Origin: Sycobia sp. Sy_11
Taxonomy: Eukaryota; Arthropoda; Insecta; Hymenoptera; Epichrysomallidae
Direction of reading: 5' to 3'
Assembly (NCBI GenBank): GCA_018907035.1
Contig: JACCIC010000053.1
Location: 966,001-1,030,000, forward strand
DNA: 64,000 nt
Shown here in pieces: positions 11,580 to 24,965 of this stretch (its first letter is position 1; the number at the start of each line of letters is the position of its first letter). A program made the position numbers and the translations under genes. Under the pieces are notes generated by a model that worked only from the letters and a program-made list of their open reading frames with translations, did no database searches and was not told the DNA's origin.

Positions 11580-14310
11580 AAAAGTCAAACGATTAAATCA
11601 ACTTCCAAAAAATAACGACGCTTCGAACCCGCCCTGCTCGCAAATATATTGAGGTACGTTTGTAATACGTCGAATGGCCCGAAGATGATAATGAACGACT
11701 CAATTTTAAAGAAAATATTCTTGTAACGTGTATTACTTTTGAGCGAATCTTCATCGCAAATAAGTTTTTAAATAAAAAAAAAAAAAAAAAAAATTGTTAC
11801 GGTGCCATGGAAAAATATAGTAACATGAAATCTCGTGTTTGTGAGGGAGGGGTGGAGGGTTAAAAATCAATTTAAAATATATAACTGAACTCAGCCATCT
11901 AAAAATTATATTACACTGTCTCCCAGCGGTTCAGAGACAAACAACATTAAACGGCATGGAAAAATTGTCCTCGACTGATTTGTGAAATAATTCTTAATTA
12001 TTGACGTTGTCTTAAAATCTAACCCTGAATTGGAATCTGTGTTATACGCCATGATTACGTCAGCGGGACAAAAATTATTTGCGTGTATTTCCATAAGTAT
12101 TACGATTATCGGGCCAATGCGAGGAAGCCTCTGTGTTACAAAACGCGTGCTATAATTTGATAAATCTTGATCAATCGTTATAGAAATCGAGATTCGAGAT
12201 TCCGAGCTTACGTCGGAAATTGGTGTTACATTGTCGTAACGGTCACGATACCCATATTGAAACACGCCCAACTGAGCTCTGGTCCACTTTTTTTTTTTAC
12301 TTTTGCAAAATTCTCTGCATACCTTTAAAATATTATTTCTCGTTAACACCATTCATTTGCCATTACATTAAATCCTTTTTATCAAACTGGTGTATCGTAA
12401 ATTGAATAAATATTCGTTTTAGTCAAAATCAATATAAATAAACTGTTTATTTCGAAACGGCACATTTTTCGCTTCAGATAATAGCGAATTGCAATGAAAA
12501 TACGCCTTATAAAAAGATTAAAGAAGTAATGTGCCTTACTACATCGCGAGGTATCGTTTAAAAGTAAATGTGAAAAAGGCCTCGGTTCACCATTATCTAT
12601 TAACTATCATTAATCAGGAATAACTATTCCGAAACGATGAGAGAGGATAATATCTACCGGATACAATACAAATATATATAAGGATATACGAATTTACATT
12701 GGTTTATAACTGTAGTAGTAGTTTCACCCTATTTAAGCGCACTTTATACAATTTTTATAAAAGTACAATTTTTCTTTTTACAATAATTTTATTAGTGCAA
12801 TTTTGCAAAGCCGATCATTGCGTATTGCTATTTGTATCCGTATTTTATTTTGTAATCTAGTAATACATATATCGATTGTTTTCGGCCACATCGAAGATAA
12901 ATTTTGATTGTGAGGGCAGTCAGTTTGTCCTTTACAAATATATTATATTGATTAATTTACATAATCTTTATTTTATTTTCTACTTTTTAAATTATTAATT
13001 TTAATAGTAATTTTCATTTCAAAGTATGAGGTGATGATTATAAACAAGGACACTCTGATTGTCACGATATTAATATAGCGAATTGTTGTATAAAGGATAA
13101 AAATATTTGTTAATCTACTTAATATCGTGTACCTGTAGAGGATAACGGTATTCACGTTGTCGAAACGTTCCACACATGAATAAGTCTAAATTATTTATAC
13201 TCAATCGTAATGATTTGTTATTTATACCCTTAGTATTAGATCATGCAAACCATAGAATTAGTTATAACAAAAAAAAAAGTATACGAAGATTAATTAAATC
13301 AAGATTGTCTTTTTTTCATTATAAAACGTCATTTGGAAAGAAATTAATGAAGGACTATTATACTAACATCATTCCTGTTAGAAATTCAATTCCGAACGAA
13401 AACATTCTTTGGGGAGATAATATAATTATTTTATGTCAGCGAATACATTTTCATCTATGAATTACACAATAACGACAAGCTTAAAATACATTTAGCTTGA
13501 AACGCATTCAATCATATTCAATTTGGAATCCCGAATAATTGATATGATAATTCTATTGCTGGCGATAAAACTTTTAGACCGGAGCGTAGAGGTGGTTTTT
13601 AAAAAAAAAAAAGCTGTTGCCGTTTGATTCGAATTAATAAACTGATTATAACAGTTTGTCGCCTTAATAGAATCGGTTTATTATATTTATTAAAATAAAA
13701 ATCAATGTACGTGTAGAATTTTTTTCGGCGCGTACGGATACGCGGTTGCGCGAGATTTTCCTTATGCTCGTCCAATGGAAGTTCTCGTTGAAATGCAAGA
13801 GCAAAGTTTTAATCGGCCAACCGACCTTTAAGATACTTTGAAATGAACGCCAAGAGAAAAGAATTATTTGATTTTCGAGCGAATTTAATGCATCGCGTGG
13901 GTAGTTTTAATAGAAAGGTATGAATATAATTGATTAAGAGCGCTTTAAGAGCCGAATACCGGGCGAATTTTTGAAGGAAAAAAAAAATCACCCGACGGCA
14001 ATTTTTTTATTAACATGATGTATCAATTTTGAAATTTCTTGTGCAAGCATGCGCAGATATTGTACGTTAATTAAATTTACCGGAAATACAGTATTCGAAT
14101 TAATAGCAGGATCGAATTCTTACCATTAAATATTAAATTCATTAATGCAGATTTCAATTATATATTTAATTATGAAAGAAAAAGTCGATGGTGGAACTAT
14201 ATTGTTTCAAAACAAAGGAGCTAGCAATACAATTATGGAATCTAGATCACATCGACGAGGCGTCGGCCGTGGGCATTCGAGAACTTCATTATTTTCTCTT
14301 AATATGCACG
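11580..14310. other. AT-rich unique sequence, no gene
   Basis: A poly(A) run lies near 11775-11793. The longest frame (12352-11906, minus, 148 codons) shows no recognisable family or coding bias. Nothing else seen. Confidence 0.6.
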
Positions 14311-14316
14311 ATTCGA

Positions 14317-14319
<3 letters not shown>

Positions 14320-14370
<51 letters not shown>

Positions 14371-14495
14371 AGAAAAAAAGAATGATTACAAAAATATTGT
14401 ACAGCTCACCGACTGCGGGTCCAAAAAATATTCCTCCGCTTAGCAGCGATGTGAAGCAGGCGACACGGAATCTTCAGTGGGTCAGATCGAAGCCG

Positions 14496-14547
<52 letters not shown>
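14320..14547. repeat. two (TA)n arrays
   Basis: TA 14320-14365 and 14501-14547. Confidence 0.95.
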
Positions 14548-14548
<1 letters not shown>

Positions 14549-14724
14549 CACAGCTCGGAGTGTCACCCGCACGAGAATCCGCCGCATATTATATAGAGCC
14601 CCGTGTCCCGTAATCTCGATTTCCTTCACTTATACGCATCCGTCTGTCAATCTTCGATGCTAATTAATTCTTCGCGGGGCTCTCGAGAAAGTTTGTGCAC
14701 CAGATTGGGAGAAGAAGGGTAGGT

Positions 14725-14725
14725 C

Positions 14726-14760
<35 letters not shown>

Positions 14761-14870
14761 ATGTGTGTGTGTAGAAGCATATATAAAATCTGATCCGGTT
14801 CTCCTCGTTCGCTCACATTTTGCCGCTTGATAATATGCATTGGTCGGCGTCCGCATGCGGTGGCAGGGTT

Positions 14871-14921
<51 letters not shown>

Positions 14922-14922
14922 C

Positions 14923-14950
<28 letters not shown>
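14725..14950. repeat. (TA)n-(GT)n and (CT)n-(TA)n compound arrays
   Basis: TA 14725-14748 joined to GT 14749-14773; CT 14872-14909 joined to TA 14909-14950. Confidence 0.95.
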
Positions 14951-14953
<3 letters not shown>

Positions 14954-15379
14954 GTTATGTGTGTAGGCGCGCGGTCGCGTTGTGTATGTTTACCATACCG
15001 TAGATATTATAATCGCGCGGGGCCATCGTTGTGCTTCCCTTGGCCGGTCGATGTTATCCTTCATTCCCCCCCCCCTCTTCTTCCTCTTATCCCGTTGCCG
15101 GCGTCGAGAAACTTGGAAAATTAATTAATGAATCGGAAAAATCGGAGAATGTAGTCGACGGGTGATAGATGAAGGCGAACTCAAATGTGTATTGGGAATA
15201 AAATTCGGAAAATTTTAATAGTGACAACGGGCGGTGTGTATATGATGGTTCCAGTAGTAGACGTCGTGGTAGTAACGGTGGTAGATTAATAGTAATAGCA
15301 GCATACATATATCGATAGTGTATAATTAAAATAGGTATAAAAATATTGTTGATATTCCATTATGTACATTTAATTTATA

Positions 15380-15883
15380 TTCTACCAAAATGTTAAAGTG
15401 TCGGAACATGTTCGAACTGGAACAAGGGTACAAGCGGCTCGAACTAATGATAGATCGACTGGGATACTTTTTGCTGTTTGAACTATGTAATATGTTCGAA
15501 ATATTATTCATTCGAAGAGTTCGAACCATTGAAATGGTTGAATATTAAAGTGTTCGAACCAGTGAAACGATTGAACATCTCCAAACGTATATATCTCCAA
15601 AATATATCCAATTGTGTCGACGGTGTTGCTGGCTTAAAGCTAGCACAACAGACTGCCAACAGCAGCGAATCGATCAGTTCGAGCAACTTAAACAAGCAGT
15701 AAAAAGAACAAACGGTATTCGTCTGCAATGTTGAAAACTACGTACAACTAGCCCTGCCATTCGAGCATATTTGAACAAATCGAACGATTGAAATGATTGA
15801 ATATCACTAACTGTTCGCTTGGATCCAACTATTAGAACAACTATATCGATTCAAGCAACTTAATATTTCAACGGTTTATGTAT

Positions 15884-15941
<58 letters not shown>

Positions 15942-16085
15942 TCTATAGACATATATACATACATATATACATACAAACATACCTAATATTTGAACAGTTC
16001 GAGTTGCTTGAATATCTCAAATAATCGAATAACTCGAACAAATGAATCAGACTCGAACATCAACAGTTGGAACAGTTACGATAAG
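15380..16085. repeat. diffuse cryptic repeat of TTCGAAC / TTGAAC words
   Basis: Palindromic TTCGAA and relatives recur at irregular spacing: 15411, 15436, 15494, 15510, 15519, 15553, 15678, 15760, about 15785, 16005 and 16030-16065, between TTGAA and TGAAAT words. A (TA)n array interrupts it at 15888-15970. It is not a simple tandem array. Confidence 0.6.
15888..15970. repeat. (TA)n with (CATA)n tail
   Basis: TA array passing into ATACATA units; it interrupts the TTCGAAC cryptic repeat. Confidence 0.95.
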
Positions 16086-16486
16086 TTGAAATTAGTTAAA
16101 ATGAAAGATTACTTGAAATAACGTAAAGCATCAACTCAGACTCAATAATATAGCACTCATGCATTACCGATACGAAGTAGTTAGTGATAAACTGCGATGA
16201 GCAATAACTGATGTTTCACTGTCAGAGCCGAAATTACACTTCGTAGATCAGTGAAAATTTATCTCATTATTTAATTTTGTAGCGAAGCGGATCCGTAATC
16301 AAAGAAATTTATTTTCAAATATTATACATGTATCTTCGTTTTCAAACGAAATCAATTGTAAACTCTTACGTCACTGCCGACAACACGAACGGTGACAAAC
16401 AATCATACACTTTCAAGATTCTCTTAAACATCAGAGTTAAAAGAGTTCGCTCGTAATCATCGGCCAAAAATGAATGTTAATGGCAT

Positions 16487-16692
16487 GTGTGCGTGCGTGT
16501 GCGTGTGTGTGTGTGTGCGCGCGCGCGTGCCTGTGTGCCTGTGTGTGTATAATTAGATCAAGGCAAACGAGAAATTCCCGATATAATCTATATAATTTTA
16601 ATTGGTCCCTTATTACCATGCATGTAACAATGGTTGACCCGAGACATATGCAAATTTTGCTCAACTATAGTTTGTATAAAGTAATCAACATG

Positions 16693-16728
<36 letters not shown>
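16487..16728. repeat. (GT)n and (TA)n
   Basis: GT/GC-rich array 16487-16548 and TA 16700-16728. Confidence 0.9.
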
Positions 16729-16730
<2 letters not shown>

Positions 16731-17106
16731 GAAAGACCACCAAAAGCCAAACCTAATTTTTCTTTTTTTTGTTTTTTGGCCAGTGCAGCAGAGTGCCGTG
16801 ATTTTTAATTCCCTCCCGAGCACGTCAAATGCTTATCTCGTGCGCTCGGGCGAGGAAAAGAAAGAGGATCTCGCGAGCATCGGAGAAGCCCAGAATTATA
16901 TATACATAAATATTCAATGATTAATTATATGTGCATATTGGGAGATTTTTTTCGGCGCGCCGGCCAGAAGGAGGATGACGGGGCCTCGAGCCGTCGCTCG
17001 GTCGGCCGGTCGCTCGGTCGACGCCGCCGCCGCCGCCGCGAGCCGCCGCGTCGATAACGAAAGAATGCCCCCTTTTTCCCACCAAAAAGTTCGTGCGGGA
17101 GGGAGC

Positions 17107-17109
<3 letters not shown>

Positions 17110-17180
<71 letters not shown>

Positions 17181-17222
17181 GAGGGAGAGAAGTATAGAGC
17201 AGTAGGCCAGCTTCTTTCGAGC

Positions 17223-17286
<64 letters not shown>
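17110..17286. repeat. (GA)n then (TA)n
   Basis: (GA)n at 17110-17190 with one GATA interruption and a GGG near the end, followed after 36 bases by (TA)n at 17227-17286. Confidence 0.95.
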
Positions 17287-17287
<1 letters not shown>

Positions 17288-17561
17288 GAAACGGTCGTCT
17301 TCGTCTTCGTCGTGGAGCGACGCTATATCCAGGTAAAGTCAGCGAAGTCTCGGGGGAATCGTCCCCGGGTTCCTTATATACACGCTCGCGCCACACTTTA
17401 TGCGACCTCTTTGCTACCCTCCCCCCTCCCCCCTTTCTCACTGTATTTCTCATTCTCTTCATCGTTCGCGGTCCCCAAGGATTCGTATTCCAAGTCACGA
17501 GTGTTGTCGTCCCGAGAAATAACAGAACAGTTGGACGTAACCATGCGCGCTACATCGGTTC

Positions 17562-17642
17562 GTATATATATATATATATAGTCGAGGGGAGCGCCTATTG
17601 ATACCGAATCCTATATTATACGTGTGTAAGATTTTTTTTCTT

Positions 17643-17696
<54 letters not shown>

Positions 17697-17728
17697 AACT
17701 TTAGACACGATCTATACGGATTTCTCGG

Positions 17729-17756
<28 letters not shown>
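17562..17756. repeat. three (TA)n arrays
   Basis: TA 17562-17580, 17646-17689 and 17729-17756. Confidence 0.95.
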
Positions 17757-17759
<3 letters not shown>

Positions 17760-17989
17760 ATGATCGGTATGGTACACACACTCATTTTGTACAATAAAAG
17801 AACGGCATTTCATTCGATCTTTGTTTAATTAAACAATTATTTTCAATCGAGAATTAAACATCTGATAATTATATTGACTTAACAAAAACTTAAATTTAAA
17901 AGTAGAAAATAATAATTAATATTTTTCTTGATTTGACATTATGGATATCATGATTATATATAGATTTTAACTTCTATATATACATAAGG

Positions 17990-18260
17990 AAAAGAAAAAT
18001 TGTTTCTGTCGAAAATGAAATCTGAATTCTCCAGATTGGAATCGTATACGTTTTCATGGATTTCTAATATATTGTTTTTCTACTGGAAATCTAGAAAATT
18101 TCATATGAAAATTCAGCTATATCCACTTGAATTTCTAGGTAGAAAAAAATCCAATGGTCATCGATGAAAATTCATTTTATTATTTCCAATGGATTCCTGT
18201 GGGATTCCATATGGCTTATAATTGGATTATTGTTTTGTTTTGGAAATCTAAGCTGTTGTT
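17990..18260. repeat. cryptic TGGAATTTC / TGGATTTCTA repeat
   Basis: Repeated tggaattc, ggatttcta, gaaaattca and ccaatgg words in AT-rich DNA, without a fixed period. A milder version is found at 28320-28960 (ttttggaaaat, ttctaaaaa). Confidence 0.35.
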
Positions 18261-18671
18261 TAGGTTCTTGAATTTTAGGTCTTGAATCAACTTCTTGTCA
18301 AGTTCTGGAATTGTATAAGGATCAGAATATTCTGAAATTTTACATAATCTTGGTTTCAATAAATTTTTGAAAATTCTAAACCTTCATCTTATTCATTAGT
18401 ATAGATCTTTAAAAAATTATGAAATGTTTTTTTGAAAAGTTAAGTGCATATTTTTAAGAATATTCTAGGCCCACATCAAACATGCATGCATTTTTCTTTA
18501 ATCTTCTTAAATTATCTCAGTTCTTTTTAAAATAATTGAAAAAAAAACTTAAATGAGATCTTTATAATTTCTGAACGAGATAGATTTTATTATCTTATAT
18601 CTGGGATTCATATATAGATTAGCTATGTAAGCTTACAAAGTCAAAAAATTCCTTTCTTTATACTGACGCGC

Positions 18672-18679
<8 letters not shown>

Positions 18680-18720
<41 letters not shown>

Positions 18721-18913
18721 GGTTTTGTCTGCTGCATTCTTTCACAATGGTAGTGATACATATATAACACACATAACTGCATCGGTCCGGAAAAACGAGT
18801 TATTAAAATTGTATAATTCAGTGACATACAGGATCTAAATCTTAATATAATTTTGCATAGCCATAGTCTATTAAAATATATTTAAAAGTCGATGTCAGCG
18901 TACACATCAGGCG

Positions 18914-18961
<48 letters not shown>
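18680..18961. repeat. (GT)n and (TA)n
   Basis: GT 18680-18719 and TA 18917-18961. Confidence 0.95.
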
Positions 18962-18963
<2 letters not shown>

Positions 18964-20780
18964 GAAAAATTGGATGTAGAGAAAAATAATTTGATCCAGT
19001 CACGGCCTCTCAAGCGCGCGGGTGCCACATTATGCAGTCGGCAAAAGTGGCATACGCAATTATATCCGCATAAGCGTAAAATTATCAATTCAGATACCAA
19101 TATAAAGCCAAAGCCGAATTAATTTCAATCAAAACTCGGATCCGGCAGTCTCTGCTCGCGCAATCCTGATTTTACGTGTTATGAACTTTATGAAAGTACG
19201 ATATTTATTATATATATATGATCTGTAGGTCGGGGTGTACGTTTAAGTTTGACAGGATATTTCATATAGGAAATTTTATTGAGTTACATTATGATCTTTT
19301 TCTACCACTCGCGGTCCATTAAAATTAAGGTTTATTAAGTAACTAATCAAGTACCAAGGAAAATTGGGTAACTCTTCAGAAAATTTAATTGACATTCTTT
19401 TTGCAGAAAGGACTTTTCATTATTCGTATCGTTACACGTAAATTACAATTTTTTCATCGATTGCTCGGGATTTGGATTTTCTAAAATGCCTCCGCGTTGG
19501 TATTTCGCGCTTCGTCAATACAAAGAGACAAGCGCGTGATTCGGTGAAATATTTTCTAGCCATCGAAAAAGCACTGTCCGTTAAAGTACTGTCCTGATCT
19601 TGGACGAGTCATTGAATTGTCTAGGCAGCTTTGTCGATTCAGCTTTTAATAAATACATTAAATAAGCTGTTGATAAATTTTACAAGAAAAAATTATCCTA
19701 CATATTAGAAAATCCTTGATCCATTAAATAATATGGACTGGGCAATATTCAAGAATATAAATTTTTTTTTAACCAAAATCAAGCAAAGCATAAGTATGAC
19801 GTTGGCTCCGTCATACTTTTCTCAAAGTCTAATTATATTGTTAATATATTACATTGTGGAATGTTGCAGATGATTGTCATAGCGCACGGACTAATTTACA
19901 ACGACAGAGCATAGTGCACATATACTTGAAGTAATTCTAAAAGTGGATGATAAACGTATTTTTAACGATGATGGCAATAATTTGATTGAGAATAATCTTG
20001 AATAATTGAATGGGGCGTGTAAATTGCCGATGCATTAAAGTTCTCGAAGAATACATTGTTACCAGGACCAGGATTCCTACAATACCCGGTTAGAAAATCC
20101 TGCCAAGCGACCGGTACGTCCGTGACGCCGGTCGCGCTCTTGACCTTGATACGCTTTTATCCGTGCTGAAATTCCAATGCGAGATCGAAATTTACCGGGA
20201 TTAGTCTTGCGGGACAATGGCGAATCCCTCGTCGCTGCAAAAAAGGCGCGGTCTTAGCCGAGGCTATAATCCAGGCTTCGAGGGATGATGATGATTTTTT
20301 TTTTTTTTTTTTGAATTTATCTAAAAAACGGTCGTGCGTAAATAAAAAAAAAAAAAGTTCCGTCTATCGTTAAGTTCAGTCGATCAAGCGTCTGTGACAA
20401 ATTTTTACGAGGAATAAAAATTCGTAACGAGAGATTTCTATCACAAATAGCCGATTTCGTCAAATTGCCCGTTCCTATGCAAGTGTTTTGATTAAGTCGA
20501 ATGGTTTTTTCGATCGTGCATTCGTGTACCCTTAAAAGACACTTTTTTTAATACGCGAATCGCTCGATCGGTCCGATTCAGCCTTATACATTCACCCATA
20601 GACTATATATACACACTCTATTTACGATAATTCCGATTGGATCCTCTATGGAATTTAGGGGAAAATGTTCGATTAGCAAAAAATAAACGCGAATCTCAAA
20701 TTATCAAATTCACGCGACGAATGACTAAGCTGAAAAGGCCACATAAAGATTTTTCAATGGAATAAAAAAAATTCCTACGC
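18962..20780. other. unique sequence, no gene
   Basis: AT-rich left half, more balanced right half (20000-20580) with poly(T) at about 20294-20313. Nothing recognisable. Confidence 0.6.
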
Positions 20781-20892
20781 GTATATAATCGTGTGAAATA
20801 TTTTGTAAAATCATACATACGCTATATATGTCGTCGAACTTTCAATGGCGGATCGGAAGGGCTTTTGGCATGCTTTTCCATCACTCGAGCGC

Positions 20893-20893
20893 G

Positions 20894-20951
<58 letters not shown>

Positions 20952-21088
20952 CTCTCTCTCTCTTCCTCTCTCGTCTCTCTCTCTCTCTCTTCTTCTTCTC
21001 TGCTCTCTCTCTCTCTCTGTTCTCTCTCTCTCTCTCTCATAATATATACTAGTATATATATATATATATACATATACATACATATATG
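20893..21088. repeat. long (CT)n tract, imperfect, followed by (TA)n
   Basis: About 146 bases of almost pure pyrimidine CT repeats with TCTGTC, CGTC and TTC interruptions (20893-21038), then (TA)n/(CATA)n at 21042-21088. It reads as GAGA-rich on the minus strand. Confidence 0.95.
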
Positions 21089-21510
21089 TTGAAGGAAACG
21101 GAGCTCGTCCAAGCCCGTCCATTGCTCGTATTCCCTTAGCACGGATGCATGTCGTACCTATACGTGTACTATGTGTCTATAAACATTCTGCGGCTATAAG
21201 AAAGAATGACTCAGCCCTCCTCCGAAGATACGTCGCATTACGTACGGCGTCGCGGCGAGTCGAATAGTAAGCGATGATCCCTCGAGCAGTACTACTAATA
21301 ATACCAATAATACCAATAATAATGATAATGATAATAATCTGAGAAAGAATAGTCGGCAGCGAAGCGCTGCTCCTTTATATATGCATGTATAATAATATAA
21401 TATAAAACTTGTAATACAATAAAAAATTCTCGAATGAAGCTCTTGCAACGCCCGCGCGGAGTCTGCGCGTATATCGCAGGCACAATACCTGCAGCGACGA
21501 GCATTGAATC

Positions 21511-21511
<1 letters not shown>

Positions 21512-21558
<47 letters not shown>

Positions 21559-21753
21559 TTATAGGGTTGGGTATTCATATATATATATATATATACTTGT
21601 ATATCTGCATACATAGCATGTAGATATTATATGGCGCGACGCGCGGCCCCGCCACGGACGATCCTCGGGGACAGATACGTCAAGGCTCGGACAACGGCGG
21701 CGGGTGCCGCGTACATAACGTCAGCATCGGGTTCGCGCCCCCCTCGATATACT

Positions 21754-21804
<51 letters not shown>
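21512..21804. repeat. three (TA)n arrays
   Basis: TA 21512-21559, 21577-21595 and 21756-21804. An imperfect (TAA)n lies just upstream at 21294-21340. Confidence 0.95.
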
Positions 21805-21807
<3 letters not shown>

Positions 21808-22136
21808 CGGGCGAATTTCGGAGGCGTGCTGTCGTCGCCCGGGGAGCGAACGGGAAAGAAAGACAGACAGACGGGCAGAGAGACAGAGAGAGAAAGAGAG
21901 ATAGAGGCAGGGTAAGAGGGCCAAGACCTGTATCACCCCCCTCCCTCCTCGCTTTTCATGTTCCTTAATTCGCCATTTTTCTGCTCTCTCCCGCCCATCG
22001 TCCTATAGAAATCTGGGCGGTCGCGCCAGTTCGACTTTTCATCCTGCTTTTTTTTTCCACGAGTTTTCAGCCGCGCAGACGCGTACGCGATACACAATGC
22101 GCTTTCCGAGAGGTGAGAAAAACTGGGAGCGAGAGG

Positions 22137-22137
<1 letters not shown>

Positions 22138-22207
<70 letters not shown>

Positions 22208-22228
22208 TGAGAGAGAGAGAGAGAGAGC
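22138..22228. repeat. (GT)34 joined to (GA)n
   Basis: About 68 bases of pure GT (22138-22205) pass directly into GA (22206-22228). The longest pure GT array in the window. Confidence 0.95.
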
Positions 22229-22364
22229 CTCCTGTGGCACTCTTTATGTACGCGTCCACGCGAGAGCTCCTGGTATATCCGATCCATCAAAAGTGCGTGT
22301 CGGTACAGCCATTAGCACGCTCCCCGTATACTGACGTGGTGATCTTCTAATATATAGGTATATT

Positions 22365-22366
<2 letters not shown>

Positions 22367-22409
<43 letters not shown>

Positions 22410-22479
22410 ATATTTGTATATATATGTACCTATAGATATAACGCTGCTGGTTCTTTTCTCTCTCTCTCTCTCTCTCTCT
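22367..22479. repeat. (TA)n and (CT)n
   Basis: TA 22367-22404 and CT 22456-22479. Confidence 0.95.
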
Positions 22480-23154
22480 ATTTCTCATCCCTCTTCCCTT
22501 CACTCGTATCTATGGTTTATATACTTTGGTATCCCAACTTCCTTCGCGTTTTTCACCCGAAAAATCCAACTTTTTCAAGTCGCGCCACGCGCATTGTTTG
22601 CATAGTCAACATATTATCATGCAGACTTGCACGTATACGTATATATGAATAACATATCAAATTATCAAATTATATATGAACAATATACCAAATTATTAGA
22701 TTGTTAAACACGAACGACAAATTTTTGCATTTCTCACTTTATAACCGAGCAAGTAATGTGACTATTTGTTAATTCGAACTCGTATCGTAAAACGTTCGTG
22801 GAGGAGGGCTCGATTATGGGGCGAGCCAATACATTGGCTTTTCGCAGCCCGTCAGGGTGAAGCGTGTATTAAATTTTTCCACTTCGAACAAATTTGATCT
22901 ATTGACATGGACGAGAGCCAAAAGATTAGCGCCGTATCCAATACTCTTCGTAAAGGAATTATTTCGGTTCTCAATGAAGAAAATGGCGGGTGCAAAATGG
23001 CGTTGTCAAAATTTGTAATTTCGAAAACGGAAAATACTTAGAAATATACTTAAATAAATGTATACAAGGCAGATATTTAGTACGGGGGGGGGGTATTCAA
23101 GAAGACTAGTTTTAGTTTATAACAATCATTAGACTTTATTCTTTTACTCTTAAA

Positions 23155-23460
23155 CATACGTTTCTACGTAATCGCCTTGGAGTTCAATACATTTTTTGCA
23201 TCTGTTTGCAAGCTCGAACAAATCTTCCTTAAAAAAAATTGTCTGCACTGGTTTTGGATCCACAATTTAACAATTTTTTCAATTTTTCGCACAAACTTTA
23301 CTATATCGAAGTATCTTCGACAACATTTCTATAGATTGAAGATCGGTGAATTCGGCATTCAGGAGGCATTGTTTTCAAAATATCATCAATAGCCCATGGT
23401 CTGTTCTCCTGAATAATTTTTTCAACCGCTGCAGACGCATCGTCGGTAATGGTGCCTTTG
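23155..23460 (-). pseudogene. Tc1/mariner-type transposase relic (fragmentary)
   Basis: The minus strand holds two pieces in different frames. At about 23460-23400 a helix-turn-helix-like run reads T-I-T-D-D-A-S-A-A-V-E-K-I-I-Q-E-N-R. At about 23315-23165 there is a C-terminal piece reading F-D-I-V-K-F-V-R-K-L-K-K-L-L, then F-F-K-E-D-L-F-E-L-A-N-R and C-K-K-C-I-E-L-Q-G-D-Y-V-E, which matches the usual R-W-x-K-C-I-x-x-x-G-D-Y end of Tc1/mariner transposases. The catalytic core between them is gone. No terminal inverted repeats were found, so element borders are unknown. Confidence 0.6.
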
Positions 23461-24965
23461 GCCAATTTCGCCCTTATCGATAGAACCGAAACTGAAACTA
23501 TAATCAGCTCGAGTCCCTTAAGTGCCGTCTGAGAGAAAGGCCAAACTAGGGAGACATATAATGTTTGAATTGCCTCGTAATGAAATTGTATATTATATTT
23601 GTAAGTATAGTTAAATATTTTCCAGATGGCGGATTGAAAATACCCGTCTTTCAAACCCGTTATCAGCGGACCGAAAGATCTGAAGATAACTTTCTGTGGG
23701 TTAAAATAAAAAAAAAAAATTTGTAAGCAACATATTGGTTTACCGAATCATAGTTAACGTTATCAGACTTATACGCAGAGCTGGTACTGTGAGTCGAGCG
23801 AGCGGGGTTCCGCCGATGTTGAAAAAGTCCTGAGCCGGTGAGCTTACAAAAATTTTCTAACCAAACAATAATTTATCCCGAAACACGATTTACAAAATCG
23901 TCTGTTCTTAGACAATTACTCGCAGTGATAATAATATAATCATCATTTTGATAACATCTTATTGATTTTTCTCAACTTTTTCCGCGACGCTCTTACGAAA
24001 TATCATCAGTACTGTGTAGTATGATTTATAATTCGCATTGAAAATAACTGCTAGAGACAGATATATGCTTGGTTTCAAATACAGAATGCAAATATGCGAA
24101 AATTGCCGAGTATAGAAGCGAATATATATATATATATATTCTACTTGTTGTTTTAATGCATTGCAAGTATATACTTTCGTGGAAATTCAATCATATAGAT
24201 AACTTCTTTTTTATTTTTTATTGAAATTCGATAATCAATAAATAAATTTTAAGAAAATGTCTAATACGACAAGTGTTTTACATAATTCTATAATAAAGAG
24301 TAAAAAAAAGGGTATCATATAAGGTTTTTAAAAATAGCTCGAAAATGTTATCAACGCACTTCTGCCATACTAGTAAAAAACAAAGACGAAATCTCTGCAA
24401 AAAAATTTTAAACGGTAATACTTTAGTTCGGAAAAAATAAATGATTCCTACGACTTAATTTCGTTTTGCGCTTAATGCCCATTCGAATTTTTCCGCGAGA
24501 TAACGAGTTTAATTGTACTATTACGCAATAGATTGCGTAAGGTACCCACCTAGATATAGGAAATGGCTGAATGTTATATAGCTTTTTTTTTTTTTTTTTA
24601 AATTCATTTAATGCACTCGAACGAATTGGGAAATTCTTGTGTCGTTGCTTTTACGATGGCTGACGTAAATTCACGTCGACTCTGTAATTGAGCGTGAAGC
24701 AGAACGATTGCTTGAAATTTTTCTTGATTCTTCTTTTTTTTTTTTATATACAGTGTAGATACGATACAGTTGTGCGTTATATAGGACAAAAGCTTTACTT
24801 TTCGGATTTAGGCGCCATTCTCGATCGCTCTTCAATATCATCGCGCTTGCTCTCCAAACGATAGATATGGCAAATTATGAGAATATAGATTTCTGAATTA
24901 TTTATAGAATTGCTAATAAAACGTGTCCTGTCGGATTTTTGTAACCTTTACATTTGTATTACATT

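Noticed and set aside
11600..11640. tRNA B-box-like GGGTTCGAAG on the minus strand (also near 25947)
   Set aside because: No T-stem, anticodon arm or acceptor stem can be formed around it.
13110..13150. Possible mir-993-like hairpin (CTCTACAGGTAC on the minus strand)
   Set aside because: Only the 3' part of the mature sequence resembles it; the seed does not match and no hairpin partner is visible.
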